Shown: positions 36,376-44,885, counted from the stretch's first letter. The stretch: DNA of 64,000 bases from Pseudokineococcus lusitanus (GCF_003751265.1 NZ_RJKN01000002.1:310001-374000), one strand, 5' to 3'. Made by a program: numbers and translations. The notes: a model not told the origin generated them from the letters alone.

Positions 36376-37467
36376 TCAGGCCATCTGCGGCATCCGGTGC
36401 CGCCCGGACGCCATGCCGCGGGTGCGCAGGCGCATGACGAAGGCGAGCACGCGGGCCACGGACGTGTACATGTCCGACGGGACCTCCTGGCCGACCTCGC
36501 ACGCGGCGTGCAGGGCACGGGCCAGGGGCACGTCCTCGACCATCGGGACCCGGTTCTCGGCGGCGCGCTCGCGGATCTTCGTGGCGATCGTGCCGGCGCC
36601 CTTCGCGACGACGCGGGGGGCGCCCTTGCCGGGCTCGTAGCGCAGCGCGACGGCGATGTGCGTCGGGTTGAGGAGGACGACGTCGGCGGTGGCGACGTCG
36701 GCCATCATCCGGTTGCGGCTCATGGCCAGCTGCTTGGAGCGGATGGCGCCCTTGAGCTGGGGGTCGCCCTCGGACTGCTTGTGCTCGTCCATGACCTCCT
36801 TGCGCGTCATCCGGATCCCCTTCATGGTCCGCTTCCGCACGACCATGTAGTCGGCGAGCGCGAGCACGAGGCCGGCGACGACGGCGCTGCGCAGCAGGGT
36901 CGAGGTGCCGCCGCGCACGGCCTCGATGGTCGCGCCCAGCGGCAGCGCGCCCGTCCCGACGAGGACGGGCAGCAGCCCCTTGACGGCCATGTAGAGGACG
37001 ACGCCGAGCACCGTCGACTTGAGGAGGATCTTCGTGGCCTCCCACAGCGCCTGGACGCCGAAGATCCGCTTGAGGCCCTGCTTGGGGCTCAGCTTGGAGA
37101 ACTGCGGCTTGAAGTTCTTCGTCGCCGGGTGGAGGCCGCCCTGGGCGGCCGCCGCGGCGATCGCGACGACGACGGTGACGGCGGCCAGCGGCGCGCCGAC
37201 CACGGCCACGGCCTTCAGACCCTCGGACAGCGCGGCGACGGCCATCTCCGGGTCGGGCTCGCGCGCGATCTCCCGCAGCCGGCCGAGCGACGTCTGCGCC
37301 GCCTCCCAGCCGTTGGCGACGGTCATGGGCAGGACGAGCGCGGCGGCGGCCATGCCGAGCCAGGCGCCGACGTCGGGCGAGCGCGCGACCCGCCCCTCCT
37401 TGCGCGACTCCTTGAGCCGCTTCTCGGTGGGCTGCTCGGTCTTCTCCCCGCTGTCACCCCCCGACAT
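36376..37467 (-). CDS. flhB: Flagellar export switch protein FlhB
   Basis: 363 residues. The N-terminus SGEKTEQPTEKRLKESRKEG is diagnostic, then four membrane helices. The self-cleaving NPTH motif is at residues 267-270, followed by IAVALRYEPGKGAPRVVAKG. FlhB switches export from hook to filament substrates, with FliK as ruler. Start overlaps the fliR stop by one base. Confidence 0.97.
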   Translation of the reverse strand: MSGGDSGEKTEQPTEKRLKESRKEGRVARSPDVGAWLGMAAAALVLPMTVANGWEAAQTSLGRLREIAREPDPEMAVAALSEGLKAVAVVGAPLAAVTVVVAIAAAAAQGGLHPATKNFKPQFSKLSPKQGLKRIFGVQALWEATKILLKSTVLGVVLYMAVKGLLPVLVGTGALPLGATIEAVRGGTSTLLRSAVVAGLVLALADYMVVRKRTMKGIRMTRKEVMDEHKQSEGDPQLKGAIRSKQLAMSRNRMMADVATADVVLLNPTHIAVALRYEPGKGAPRVVAKGAGTIATKIRERAAENRVPMVEDVPLARALHAACEVGQEVPSDMYTSVARVLAFVMRLRTRGMASGRHRMPQMA

Positions 37468-38294
37468 CAGCCGTCACCGCTCACGCGGGCGGTGCCGACG
37501 ACGGTCTCGGCCATCTGGTCGGCGAGGCCCGTGACGACGTCGGGCAGCAGCGCCGCGCCGAGTCCCACGAGCACGAGGGTGATGAGGATCTTCAGCGGGA
37601 AGCCGAGGGAGAAGGCGTTGAGCTGGGGCGCCACGCGGGTGAGCAGGCCGAGGCCGACGTCGGTGAGGAAGAGCACCGCGATGATCGGGCCGGCCACCTG
37701 GAGCGCGGCGAGCAGCAGCCCGCCGACGCCGCGGGTGGCGACCTCGGCGACGGTCGACAGGTCGACCCCCTGCCCCACCGGCAGCACCTCGTAGGTGAGC
37801 AGCAGCCCGCGCAGGACGACGAGGTGCGCGCCGCTGGCGAAGAGCAGCGCGAGGGCGGTGAGCTGGTAGATCCGGCCGAGGACCGACGAGCCGCTCTGCA
37901 TGAGCGGGTCGTAGCCCTGGGCGAGCTGGAACCCGCCGAAGATGTCGAGGAGGTCGCCGGCGCTCTGGACGGCGGCGAAGACGAGCATGCAGAGCCAGCC
38001 GAGGGCCGTGCCGACGACGAGCTCCTGCGCCGCGGCGACCGCGAGGGGGCCGAGCTCGAGCCCGCCCTCGACGAGGCCGGAGACGTCGGGCTGGACGACG
38101 AGCGCCAGGGCCAGCGCGAGGAGCGCCTTCACCTGCGCCGGGAAGCCCTTGTAGGCGAAGGGCGGGGCCAGCAGGAGCCAGCCGAGGATGCGGAGGCTGG
38201 CGAGCGACAGCCCGACGACGGTCTCGACCTGCAGGCTGATCTCCAGGCCGCCGGTGGCGGCCTCCGCCGCCGCTGCGACGACCGGGATGCCCAC
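37467..38294 (-). CDS. fliR: Flagellar export gate protein FliR
   Basis: 275 residues with six hydrophobic segments and FliR phrases (RILGWLLLAPPFAYKGFPAQVK; NAFSLGFPLKILITL). It forms the export gate core with FliP and FliQ. It starts 4 bases after fliQ. Confidence 0.95.
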   Translation of the reverse strand: MGIPVVAAAAEAATGGLEISLQVETVVGLSLASLRILGWLLLAPPFAYKGFPAQVKALLALALALVVQPDVSGLVEGGLELGPLAVAAAQELVVGTALGWLCMLVFAAVQSAGDLLDIFGGFQLAQGYDPLMQSGSSVLGRIYQLTALALLFASGAHLVVLRGLLLTYEVLPVGQGVDLSTVAEVATRGVGGLLLAALQVAGPIIAVLFLTDVGLGLLTRVAPQLNAFSLGFPLKILITLVLVGLGAALLPDVVTGLADQMAETVVGTARVSGDG

Positions 38295-38298
38295 GCGC

Positions 38299-38577
38299 TC
38301 AGCCCGTCCCGGTGACGAGGCCGGGGATGGAGCCGTAGAGCTCGGTGGTGAAGCTGACGATCTCGATGATCATCCAGCGCCCGCAGACGAGGAGCGCGAT
38401 GCCGACGGCGATGGCCTTCGGGACGAAGCTCAGCGTCACCTCCTGGATCTGGGTGACGGACTGGAAGAGCGAGATGACGAAGCCCACGCACAGCGAGGTG
38501 AGCAGGATCGGCGCGCTGATCTTGGCGGCCACGGTCATCGCCTGGACGACGACCTGGAGCACGGCGACGTCGTCCAT
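38299..38577 (-). CDS. fliQ: Flagellar export gate protein FliQ
   Basis: 92 residues, two membrane helices, with the typical VGFVISLFQSVTQIQEVTLS and FVPK segments. Its ATG overlaps the fliP stop (ATGA). Four copies assemble per gate. Confidence 0.96.
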   Translation of the reverse strand: MDDVAVLQVVVQAMTVAAKISAPILLTSLCVGFVISLFQSVTQIQEVTLSFVPKAIAVGIALLVCGRWMIIEIVSFTTELYGSIPGLVTGTG

Positions 38578-39446
38578 CAGCCGGCACCTCCCCCGGAGTA
38601 GCTGCCGAGGACGGCGGTGATGACGAGCCCCCAGCCGTCCACGAGGACGAAGAGCAGGAGCTTGAAGGGCAGGGAGACCGTGACCGGCGGCAGCATCATC
38701 ATGCCCATCGACATCAGCGCCGCGGAGACGACGAGGTCGATGACGAGGAACGGGATGTAGATGACGAACCCGATGATGAACGCCGCCCGCAGCTCGGAGA
38801 GCACGAACGCCGGGATGAGCGTCAGCAGCGGGGTGTCGGCCGGCGTCGCCGGGTTGGGGCGGTCGGCGGCCCGGGTCACGAGCGCCAGGTCGTCGGCGCG
38901 GACGTGGGCCAGCATGAAGTCCCGCAGCGGGCCGACGCCGACCTGCAGCGCCTGCACCTGGTCCAGCTCGCCGCGGAGGAAGGGCTGCACGCCGATCTCG
39001 TTGACCTCCGACAGCACCGGGGCCATGACGAAGAGGCTGAGGAACAGCGCGAGGCCCGCGAGCACCTGGTTCGGCGGGGCGGCGGTGAGCCCCAGCGCGT
39101 TCCGGGTGATGGACAGGACGACGAAGATCTTCGTGAAGCTCGTCGTCATGAGCAGCAGGGCCGGCGCGACGGACAGCACCGTGATGCCGAGGAGCACGAC
39201 GAGCGCGCTGCTGGGCTTGCCGTCCACACCCTCGATGTCCACCGAGACGCCCGGGCCGGTGCCCTCGGTGAGGCCCTCGAGACCCTCCGTCGGGGCGGGC
39301 GCCGTGGCGGCCGCGGCGCCGGGCGCCAGCAGCAGGTGGACGGCCAGGAGGCCGAGGAGGACGGCGACGAGGCCGCCGAGGAGCGCGAGGAGCTGACCGC
39401 GGCGCGGGGCGGCCGCGCGGCGCAGCGGGGCGACGACGGCGCTCAC
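38577..39446 (-). CDS. fliP: Flagellar export gate protein FliP
   Basis: 289 residues from a GTG at 39446 overlapping the fliO stop. A long N-terminal hydrophobic signal region (LLALLGGLVAVLLGLLAVHL) precedes the periplasmic segment. Then come the FliP core phrases MTTSFTKIFVVLSITRNALG, PPNQVLAGLALFLSLFVMAP and SMGMMMLPPVTVSLPFKLLL. It nucleates the FliPQR gate. Confidence 0.96.
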   Translation of the reverse strand: MSAVVAPLRRAAAPRRGQLLALLGGLVAVLLGLLAVHLLLAPGAAAATAPAPTEGLEGLTEGTGPGVSVDIEGVDGKPSSALVVLLGITVLSVAPALLLMTTSFTKIFVVLSITRNALGLTAAPPNQVLAGLALFLSLFVMAPVLSEVNEIGVQPFLRGELDQVQALQVGVGPLRDFMLAHVRADDLALVTRAADRPNPATPADTPLLTLIPAFVLSELRAAFIIGFVIYIPFLVIDLVVSAALMSMGMMMLPPVTVSLPFKLLLFVLVDGWGLVITAVLGSYSGGGAG

Positions 39447-39976
39447 CGGCGGGTCGTCCGCTCGCGGAGGACGTCGACCGCCTGGGCCCACGTGCCGGGC
39501 GAGAGGGCCGAGCCGGCGAGCGGGCCACGCGGCGCGGGCACCGCGGCAAGCGCCTCGGCGACCTCGGCGGGCACCTCCTGCGGCGCGGCCGGGGCGGCCG
39601 GCGCCACGGGGGCGGCGTGGCGCGAGGCGGGCGCGGGGACCACGGCGTCGAGGTCGACGGCCGTGCGGCGGGCCGCGGGGGCGGCGGGCGCCTCGGGGCG
39701 GGCGAGCATCTGCTCGACCGGCTGCGAGGCGAGGAGCGTGACCTGCTGCTCGGTGACGCCGACGAGCAGCCCGGTCTCCCCGACCTGCACGAGGGCGACG
39801 CTGGCGCGCCCCGAGAGTTGCTGGCGGGCCAGCACGGTGATGCTGCCGACAGCGGCGCGCGCACGCCCGCCGCCCTGCTTGAGCATCCCGCGCCGGACCA
39901 TCCAGACCAGCCCGACGACGGCGGCGAGCGAGCCCGCCACGCGCAGCAGGAGCCCGAGGGCGTCCGGTGTGTCCAT
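39443..39976 (-). CDS. fliO: Flagellar gate-assembly protein FliO (leaderless start)
   Basis: 177 residues: one membrane helix (residues 8-27), then the FliO beta-domain (VGSITVLARQQLSGRASVAL, VQVGETGLLVGVTEQQVTLL) and an Ala/Pro-rich tail. FliO helps FliP assembly. The ATG lies only 9 bases past the GCCGAC of a sigma-28-type promoter, so translation probably starts at the mRNA 5' end. First gene of fliOPQR-flhB. Confidence 0.9.
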   Translation of the reverse strand: MDTPDALGLLLRVAGSLAAVVGLVWMVRRGMLKQGGGRARAAVGSITVLARQQLSGRASVALVQVGETGLLVGVTEQQVTLLASQPVEQMLARPEAPAAPAARRTAVDLDAVVPAPASRHAAPVAPAAPAAPQEVPAEVAEALAAVPAPRGPLAGSALSPGTWAQAVDVLRERTTRR

Positions 39977-39985
39977 GCCTGGTGT

Positions 39986-40012
39986 GTCGGCACGTCGGGC
40001 GCCCGGGTTGAG
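39986..40012 (-). promoter_or_regulatory. Sigma-28 promoter of fliO operon
   Basis: Minus strand CTCAAC (40007-40012), 15 bases, GCCGAC (39986-39991); a CCG-N2-CGG element abuts the -35 at 40013-40025. Confidence 0.6.
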
Positions 40013-40156
40013 CCGGTCGGGTGGATCGTCGGCGTGTCGTGCGGGGAGTCCTCAGCCGGCGCGGGGCGGCGTCGAGCGCGCCGACGTCGTCGCCGCCCGA
40101 CGAGGGGGCAGCCACGCGACCTCGCGCCCACGTACATCCCGGGGGCCCCCCGCTTC

Positions 40157-40300
40157 CCGACTTCGCTGCCGAAGTCGGCCCTGGACCCGCCCTCGGCACG
40201 ACTTCGCTGCCGAAGTGGGCCTGAGATGGCCGGTGCCGACGACTTCGGCAGCGAAGTCGGGGAGAGGGGGTCAGTGCCGACGACGTCTTCAGCGAAGTGG
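40157..40300. repeat. Second cluster of REP-like palindromes
   Basis: The 420-base gap between fliN and fliO holds four elements: 40157-40178 (9-bp perfect stem, CTGC loop), 40199-40217, 40240-40259 (inverted relative to the first two) and a decayed copy near 40281-40300. The consensus equals that at 23845-23987, and the GAGGGGG spacer recurs. No coding sequence is seen. Confidence 0.7.
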
Positions 40301-40315
40301 GGGTGGCGCCCACCA

Positions 40316-40376
40316 CGACGAGCAGGCGCCTGCTCGTCGCCAGGAGGGCTTCCTGACGACGAGCAGGCGCCTGCTC
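40316..40376. repeat. Tandem pair of 16-bp palindromes GAGCAGGCGCCTGCTC after fliN
   Basis: The palindrome occurs at 40320-40335 (extending to 24 bases, 40316-40339) and at 40361-40376, within a 21-base direct repeat (40315-40335 and 40356-40376). On the minus strand they follow the fliN stop by 20 bases, so they may terminate the fliMN transcript. Confidence 0.7.
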
Positions 40377-40396
40377 TCGTGTGGGGTCGGTCCGGG

Positions 40397-41146
40397 TCAG
40401 CCCTGCTCGGCGCCGACGATCTCCGTGACGCGGAGGCCGAAGTCCTCGTCGACGACGACGACCTCGCCGCGGGCGACGAGCCGGCCGTTGACGAGGAGGT
40501 CGGCGGGGGCGCCGGCGGCGCGGTCGAGCTCGACGACGGAGCCCGGCGTGAGGGTGAGCAGCTCGCGGACGGTCATGCGGGCGCGGCCGATCTCGACCGA
40601 CAGCGTCATCTCGACGTCGCGCAGCAGGGCCAGGCCCGCGACGCCGCCGAGCGCACCGCCCGCGGACGGGGACGGCGTCGGCGCGGCGTCGTGGCCGTCG
40701 CCGGCGACGAGGGCGACCCAGGCGCGGGCCGTGCCGTCGACGAGGAGGGGGACCACGGGCACCGAGGAGAGGTCGAGGTCACCGACCGCGCCGACCTCGA
40801 CGGGCCCGAGCACGACGGGACCCGCTGCGCCGGCGGCGGCCTCGAGCGCGGGGCGGACGGCGGCGGCCAGCGCCGCCTCCGGGGCGCCGCCCGGGCCGGC
40901 CGGGTCGGACAGGAGCGCGCTCGCCGTCTCGGTGTCGAGGACGAGGACGACGTGGCCGCTGCGGGCGCCGGAGTACGGCGCCGTGACGGCCGGGGCACCG
41001 GCGTCGGGGACCGCGGTGGGGCTGCCGTCGGCCGCGGGGTCGACGACGAGCTGTCCCGGCGCGGGGACGAGGCCGGCGGCCGCACGGGCCGCGGCGACGA
41101 CGTCCTCGAGCGAGGCGACGGCGGGGGCGGTGGTGGGCAGGCTCAT
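40397..41146 (-). CDS. fliN: Flagellar motor switch protein FliN
   Basis: 249 residues, longer than the ~130 of enterobacterial FliN because of a ~165-residue N-terminal domain of FliY/CheC-like or novel type. The C-terminal SpoA domain is canonical: LLRDVEMTLSVEIGRARMTV, SVVELDRAAGAPADLLVNGR, VARGEVVVVDEDFGLRVTEI. ATG overlaps the fliM stop (ATGA). It forms the lower C-ring with FliM. Confidence 0.93.
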   Translation of the reverse strand: MSLPTTAPAVASLEDVVAAARAAAGLVPAPGQLVVDPAADGSPTAVPDAGAPAVTAPYSGARSGHVVLVLDTETASALLSDPAGPGGAPEAALAAAVRPALEAAAGAAGPVVLGPVEVGAVGDLDLSSVPVVPLLVDGTARAWVALVAGDGHDAAPTPSPSAGGALGGVAGLALLRDVEMTLSVEIGRARMTVRELLTLTPGSVVELDRAAGAPADLLVNGRLVARGEVVVVDEDFGLRVTEIVGAEQG

Positions 41147-42090
41147 CGGGGCAGCTCCTCGGTGGACACGACCAGGCAGGCGAGACGGGTGGACGAGGCC
41201 GTGGGGACGGCGCGGGCGAGGACCTGCCCGGCGACGACGACCTCGAGGGGGCGGGACGTGGGGTGGCCGAGCCGCACGACGTCGCCGACGGCGAGCTGCA
41301 GGACCCGGTCGGGCGTGGTGGCGGTGGGCGCGAGGCGGAGGCCGACCTCGACGGGGACCTCGGGGACCGCGCCGACGACGGCGGCCTGGGCGCGGGCCTC
41401 GGCGGCCAGCTCCTCGGGCGTGCGCGTCGTGGGGGCGGCGGTGGAGCCGAGGCGCGCCTGGATGGGCGCGAGCACGAGCGCGAGGGTGGCCTCGGCCGTC
41501 GTCGTGCCGACCGTCACGGCGAGGTGGGCGACGACGACCTGCTCCGACGCCTGCGCCGCCTGCGCGAGCTGCGGGATCTGCTCGGTCCCGGTGCGCTCGG
41601 CGCCCAGCGGCGTGATGGTGGCGAAGGCGTAGTCGAGGGCGGCCAGGGCCTTGTCGCCGAGGTCGCGCAGGACGCCGACCTCGAGCTCGGTGAGCTCGCG
41701 GGGCTGCTGGACGCCGCCGGGCCCGCCGAGGCCGTGGTCGACGACGGAGAGGACGACCTCCGAGGGCACGTGGAGGAGCCCGGCCGCGCCGATCTGCGTG
41801 CCGACGACCACGAGGGGCGCCGGCACGGGCAGGGTCGCGACGTGCTCGTCGTACGTGGCCTGCTCGACGGAGCGCAGCTCGACGGCGACGTCGGTGCGCA
41901 GCCGCGTCACCATCTGCGTCGTCCACTGGCGGGCGAGGGTCTCGAAGGCCAGCTCGAGCACGCGGAGGTGCTCGCGGGCCATGCGGCCGGAGGCGCGGAA
42001 GTCCCAGGCGACGACGGCGCCCCGGCGGCGCTCTCGGGCGCTGCCGGGGCGGGCGCCGCCGGGGCGCTGCGCTGGTCGGGTGGTGGGCAC
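41143..42090 (-). CDS. fliM: Flagellar motor switch protein FliM, lacking the CheY-binding N-terminal motif
   Basis: 315 residues from a GTG at 42090. The core begins VAWDFRASGRMAREHLRVLE with the FETLARQ phrase, and contains the CheC-like middle domain and a C-terminal SpoA-like region. The usual N-terminal LSQ-EIDALL CheY-P-binding peptide is absent; the first ~35 residues are Pro/Arg/Gly-rich. An in-frame extension to 42201 crosses the promoter and terminator and is rejected. The GTG lies about 8 bases past the promoter, so the transcript should be leaderless. Confidence 0.9.
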   Translation of the reverse strand: MPTTRPAQRPGGARPGSARERRRGAVVAWDFRASGRMAREHLRVLELAFETLARQWTTQMVTRLRTDVAVELRSVEQATYDEHVATLPVPAPLVVVGTQIGAAGLLHVPSEVVLSVVDHGLGGPGGVQQPRELTELEVGVLRDLGDKALAALDYAFATITPLGAERTGTEQIPQLAQAAQASEQVVVAHLAVTVGTTTAEATLALVLAPIQARLGSTAAPTTRTPEELAAEARAQAAVVGAVPEVPVEVGLRLAPTATTPDRVLQLAVGDVVRLGHPTSRPLEVVVAGQVLARAVPTASSTRLACLVVSTEELPR

Positions 42091-42098
42091 GACCAGGC

Positions 42099-42125
42099 AT
42101 CGGCGGCCGGGGCGCCGGGCTTGAG
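42099..42125 (-). promoter_or_regulatory. Sigma-28 promoter of fliM-fliN (leaderless)
   Basis: Minus strand CTCAAG (42120-42125), 15 bases, GCCGAT (42099-42104). A CCG-N2-CGG element occupies 42127-42139. Confidence 0.75.
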
Positions 42126-42151
42126 CCCGGACGGGTGACTCCTGCGACGAG

Positions 42152-42190
42152 GCGCGCGGGCCGGCGGCGTGGTGCCGCCGGCCCGCGCGC
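42152..42190 (-). terminator. Terminator between fliL and fliM
   Basis: A perfect 17-bp GC stem (42152-42168 with 42174-42190) closes a 5-base loop, 24 bases after the fliL stop. It separates flbD-motAB-fliL from fliMN. Confidence 0.85.
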
Positions 42191-42214
42191 CCGGGGGTCA
42201 CGCGGAGAGGGTCG

Positions 42215-42673
42215 TCACTGGGTGACGAACTCCGTGAAGTACACCTTGTAGACCTCCTCGTGGTACGGCGCGGCGATGCTCTCGGTGAGCTGCTTCTTCA
42301 GCTCCTCGCGCGTCGCGTTGTCCGCCAGCTCTTCCTTCGAGCGGCCGGAGAACAGCGCGATGGCCTGGTCGAGGGCGATGCTGCCGTCCGCCTCGTGGGC
42401 GGCGTCGGCGGTCTGCTGGAGGGCCAGGCCGAGGCGGAGGTAGGCCCCGTCGGCGAGGTTGATGGAGACGGGGTCGAGGGTGACGACCTCGCCGGCCTCC
42501 GGCTCCTCGTGCTCGGCCTCGGCCGCGGCGGCCGGGTCCGGCTTGAGCAGGAAGAACCAGGCGCCGGCCGCGACCGCGAGCACGAGCACGACGACGCCGA
42601 TGAGGAGGGGCAGCTTCTTCTTCTTCGCGGGCGCCTCCCCCTCGGCGGGGGCGGCGGTGGTCTTGGCGGCCAT
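42215..42673 (-). CDS. fliL: Flagellar basal body-associated protein FliL
   Basis: 152 residues from the ATG at 42673 (AGGAG site 8-9 bases upstream). A Lys-rich cytoplasmic start (AKKKKLP) precedes one membrane helix (LLIGVVVLVLAVAAGAWFFL). The periplasmic domain has NLADGAYLRLGLALQ and the C-terminal VYKVYFTEFVTQ typical of FliL. It supports stator function. 68 bases after motB. Confidence 0.94.
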   Translation of the reverse strand: MAAKTTAAPAEGEAPAKKKKLPLLIGVVVLVLAVAAGAWFFLLKPDPAAAAEAEHEEPEAGEVVTLDPVSINLADGAYLRLGLALQQTADAAHEADGSIALDQAIALFSGRSKEELADNATREELKKQLTESIAAPYHEEVYKVYFTEFVTQ

Positions 42674-42741
42674 GTCGGGGCTCCTGGTGCTGGTGGGGGT
42701 GGCGGTGGTGCGGGCGGGCGGTGGTCCGGACGGCGGCACGG

Positions 42742-43764
42742 TCAGTGGCCCCCCTCCGCGGCGTGGTCGGCGGCGGCCGCGGCCACGACGGCCTCGGCCG
42801 GCGGGGCGGCCGCAGGGGCGGCGTCGACGGGCGCGGGCGCCACGGCGACGGCCGGGGGCGCGGCGCTGGAGTGCAGCTCCTCGGCCGCCTCGGGCAGGAG
42901 CGCCTTGACCTCGGCCGGCTGGTCGGAGGCGACGACGAGGTCCACCCGGCGGTTGCCGGACAGCGCCTCGGGCGAGTCGCCCTCGAAGAGCGGCCGCGTC
43001 TCGCCGAAGCCCATGGCCGTCATCCGCTCGGGGGCGATGCCGTCGGCCTGGAGGTACCGGACGACGGCGGCCGCGCGGGCCGCGGACAGCTCCCAGTTGC
43101 TGGGGTAGAGACCGCCGCGCACCGGCAGCGCGTTCGTGTGGCCCTCGAGCTCGAGCGGGGTGTCGATCCCGCCGAGCACCGGCGCCATGGCGTCCAGCAC
43201 GTCCTCGCCCGTGGGCTGGAGCGTGGCCGAGCTGGACTCGAAGAAGACGTCGTCGGCGACGATGGCGCCGACGAGGCCGTCCTCGGTGACGCGGAAGCCG
43301 ACCCGGTCGCCGAGGCCGGCGCCCTGGAGGGCCGCCGAGAGCTGCCGCTGGACCTCCTCGAGCTTCTCGACCTCCGCCTTGGCCGCCTCGAGGGCGGGGC
43401 CGCCGCCCTGGGCCGCCGAGGCACCGGACGAGCCGGAGGCCTGCGGCGAGACCGACTCGTCCTGCACCGACGTCTGCGGCTGCGCGGGCGCGGCCACCGA
43501 GCCGTTGCTGACGAGCAGGCCGGAGCCGCCGTCGACGGGGATGGTGCTGCTGGCGCCGACGCCGTCGGCGAGGCCCTGGCGGAGCTCGAGGAACTTCTGG
43601 GCGTCGACCTGGCTGATGGCGAAGAGGACGATGAAGAGGGCCATCAGCACGGTGATCATGTCGGCGTAGCTGACGAGCCAGCGCTCGTCCGGGCCGTCGT
43701 GGCCGCCGTCGTCGTGGCCGCCGCCCCCGCGGCGCGCGCGCCCGTGGGCGCCGGCCGCGCTCAT
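42742..43764 (-). CDS. motB: Flagellar stator protein MotB
   Basis: 340 residues. A His/Gly-rich cytoplasmic start leads to one membrane helix with the proton-carrying Asp35 in VSYADMITVLMALFIVLFA. A ~100-residue linker and an OmpA-type peptidoglycan-binding domain (LEGHTNALPVRGGLYPSNWE, RRVDLVV) follow. Asp in the helix fits a proton-driven stator. ATG overlaps the motA stop. Confidence 0.95.
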   Translation of the reverse strand: MSAAGAHGRARRGGGGHDDGGHDGPDERWLVSYADMITVLMALFIVLFAISQVDAQKFLELRQGLADGVGASSTIPVDGGSGLLVSNGSVAAPAQPQTSVQDESVSPQASGSSGASAAQGGGPALEAAKAEVEKLEEVQRQLSAALQGAGLGDRVGFRVTEDGLVGAIVADDVFFESSSATLQPTGEDVLDAMAPVLGGIDTPLELEGHTNALPVRGGLYPSNWELSAARAAAVVRYLQADGIAPERMTAMGFGETRPLFEGDSPEALSGNRRVDLVVASDQPAEVKALLPEAAEELHSSAAPPAVAVAPAPVDAAPAAAPPAEAVVAAAAADHAAEGGH

Positions 43765-44528
43765 GCCGCCTCGTCCTTGAGCTCGCCGGCGGGCACGAGG
43801 CTCGCGAGGCGCTGCTTGACCAGGCGCGGGTTGGAGCCGGCCTGGATGGCGAGGACGCCCTCGACGACGAGGTTCATCTGCGCGGCCTCGACCTCGGCGA
43901 GCCGCTTGAGGCGGGTGCCGATCGGCATCCAGAGCACGTTGGCGGAGAGGACGCCCCACAGCGTCGCGACGAAGGCCGCGGCGATCATGTGGCCGAGACC
44001 GCCTGGGTCGGAGAGGTTCTCGAGCACGTGGACGAGCGAGATGACCGTGCCGATGATGCCGATGGTCGGCGCGTAGCCGCCCATGTCGGTGAAGAACTTC
44101 GCGGAGCGCTTGTCTGAGGCCGCCTTCTGGTCGCTCTTGTCGAGCAGCATCGTCCGGAGGTCCTCGGGGTCCGTGCCGTCGACGGCGGCCTGGAGGCCGT
44201 CGCGGAGGAACTCGTCGTCGACCTCCTTGACGGCGTCCTCGAGGGCCAGCAGGCCCTCGCGGCGGGCCCGCTCGGCGAGGGAGACGATCGTCTCGACCGT
44301 CTCGTCCATCTTCTTGGGCGGGGTGAGGAAGGCCTTCTTCATCGAGGCGCCGATGGCCTTGGCGTCCTTGAGCAGGCCGCCGGCGATGGCCACGCCGAAG
44401 GTGCCGCCGAAGACGAGGATCATCGGGGCGGGCAGGAAGATCGCGAGGGGGTTGCCCCCCTCGAGGATCATCATGGTGAGGATCGAGCCGAGCGCGAAGA
44501 TGATGCCGGCGAGGGCTGCGGGATCCAT
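43761..44528 (-). CDS. motA: Flagellar stator protein MotA
   Basis: 255 residues, four membrane helices. The cytoplasmic loop with charged residues is present (ERARREGLLALEDAVKEVDD), as is the conserved GGYAPTIGIIGTVISLVHVL segment with the Pro near the ion path and AAFVATLWGVLSANVLWMPI. ATG overlaps the flbD stop. Stator partner of MotB. Confidence 0.96.
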   Translation of the reverse strand: MDPAALAGIIFALGSILTMMILEGGNPLAIFLPAPMILVFGGTFGVAIAGGLLKDAKAIGASMKKAFLTPPKKMDETVETIVSLAERARREGLLALEDAVKEVDDEFLRDGLQAAVDGTDPEDLRTMLLDKSDQKAASDKRSAKFFTDMGGYAPTIGIIGTVISLVHVLENLSDPGGLGHMIAAAFVATLWGVLSANVLWMPIGTRLKRLAEVEAAQMNLVVEGVLAIQAGSNPRLVKQRLASLVPAGELKDEAA

Positions 44529-44836
44529 CAGGACCTCCTGCGACGGCGCAGCGGCACGGCCGGCGCGAGCTCGGGGGTGACGTCCGCGGGCCAGGGCTCC
44601 TGGGCGGCGGGCAGGGCGACGGGGCCGGACTCGCCCTCGGCGAGGCGGCGCGCCGTCGCGATGACGGTGGCGCGGTAGTCGGCGACGCGGCGCACGACCT
44701 CGTCCAGCGGCTCGGAGACGACGTACTTCGTGCCGTCGAGCAGCGTGAGCACGGTGTCGGGCGTGGACTCGACGCGCTCGAGCAGGTCGGGGTTGACCGC
44801 GAAGCGTGAGCCCGCGAGGCGGGTGAGGATGATCAT
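44528..44836 (-). CDS. flbD: FlbD-family flagellar protein
   Basis: 102 residues. The first ~70 match FlbD (MIILTRLAGSRFAVNPDLLE, TLLDGTKYVVSEPLDEVVRR). The Pro-rich, Arg-ended tail is extra. In other bacteria the gene regularly precedes motA; its function is not settled. The ribosome-binding region AAGGACGGAC includes an ANGGA motif that CsrA could cover. Confidence 0.92.
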   Translation of the reverse strand: MIILTRLAGSRFAVNPDLLERVESTPDTVLTLLDGTKYVVSEPLDEVVRRVADYRATVIATARRLAEGESGPVALPAAQEPWPADVTPELAPAVPLRRRRRS

Positions 44837-44885
44837 GGCGTCCGTCCTTGGCGGCGGGAGGAGCGGTGGCCCCGCTCCCGGAGGT

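Noticed and set aside
42091-42201. N-terminal extension of fliM
   Set aside because: It crosses the sigma-28 promoter and part of the preceding terminator.
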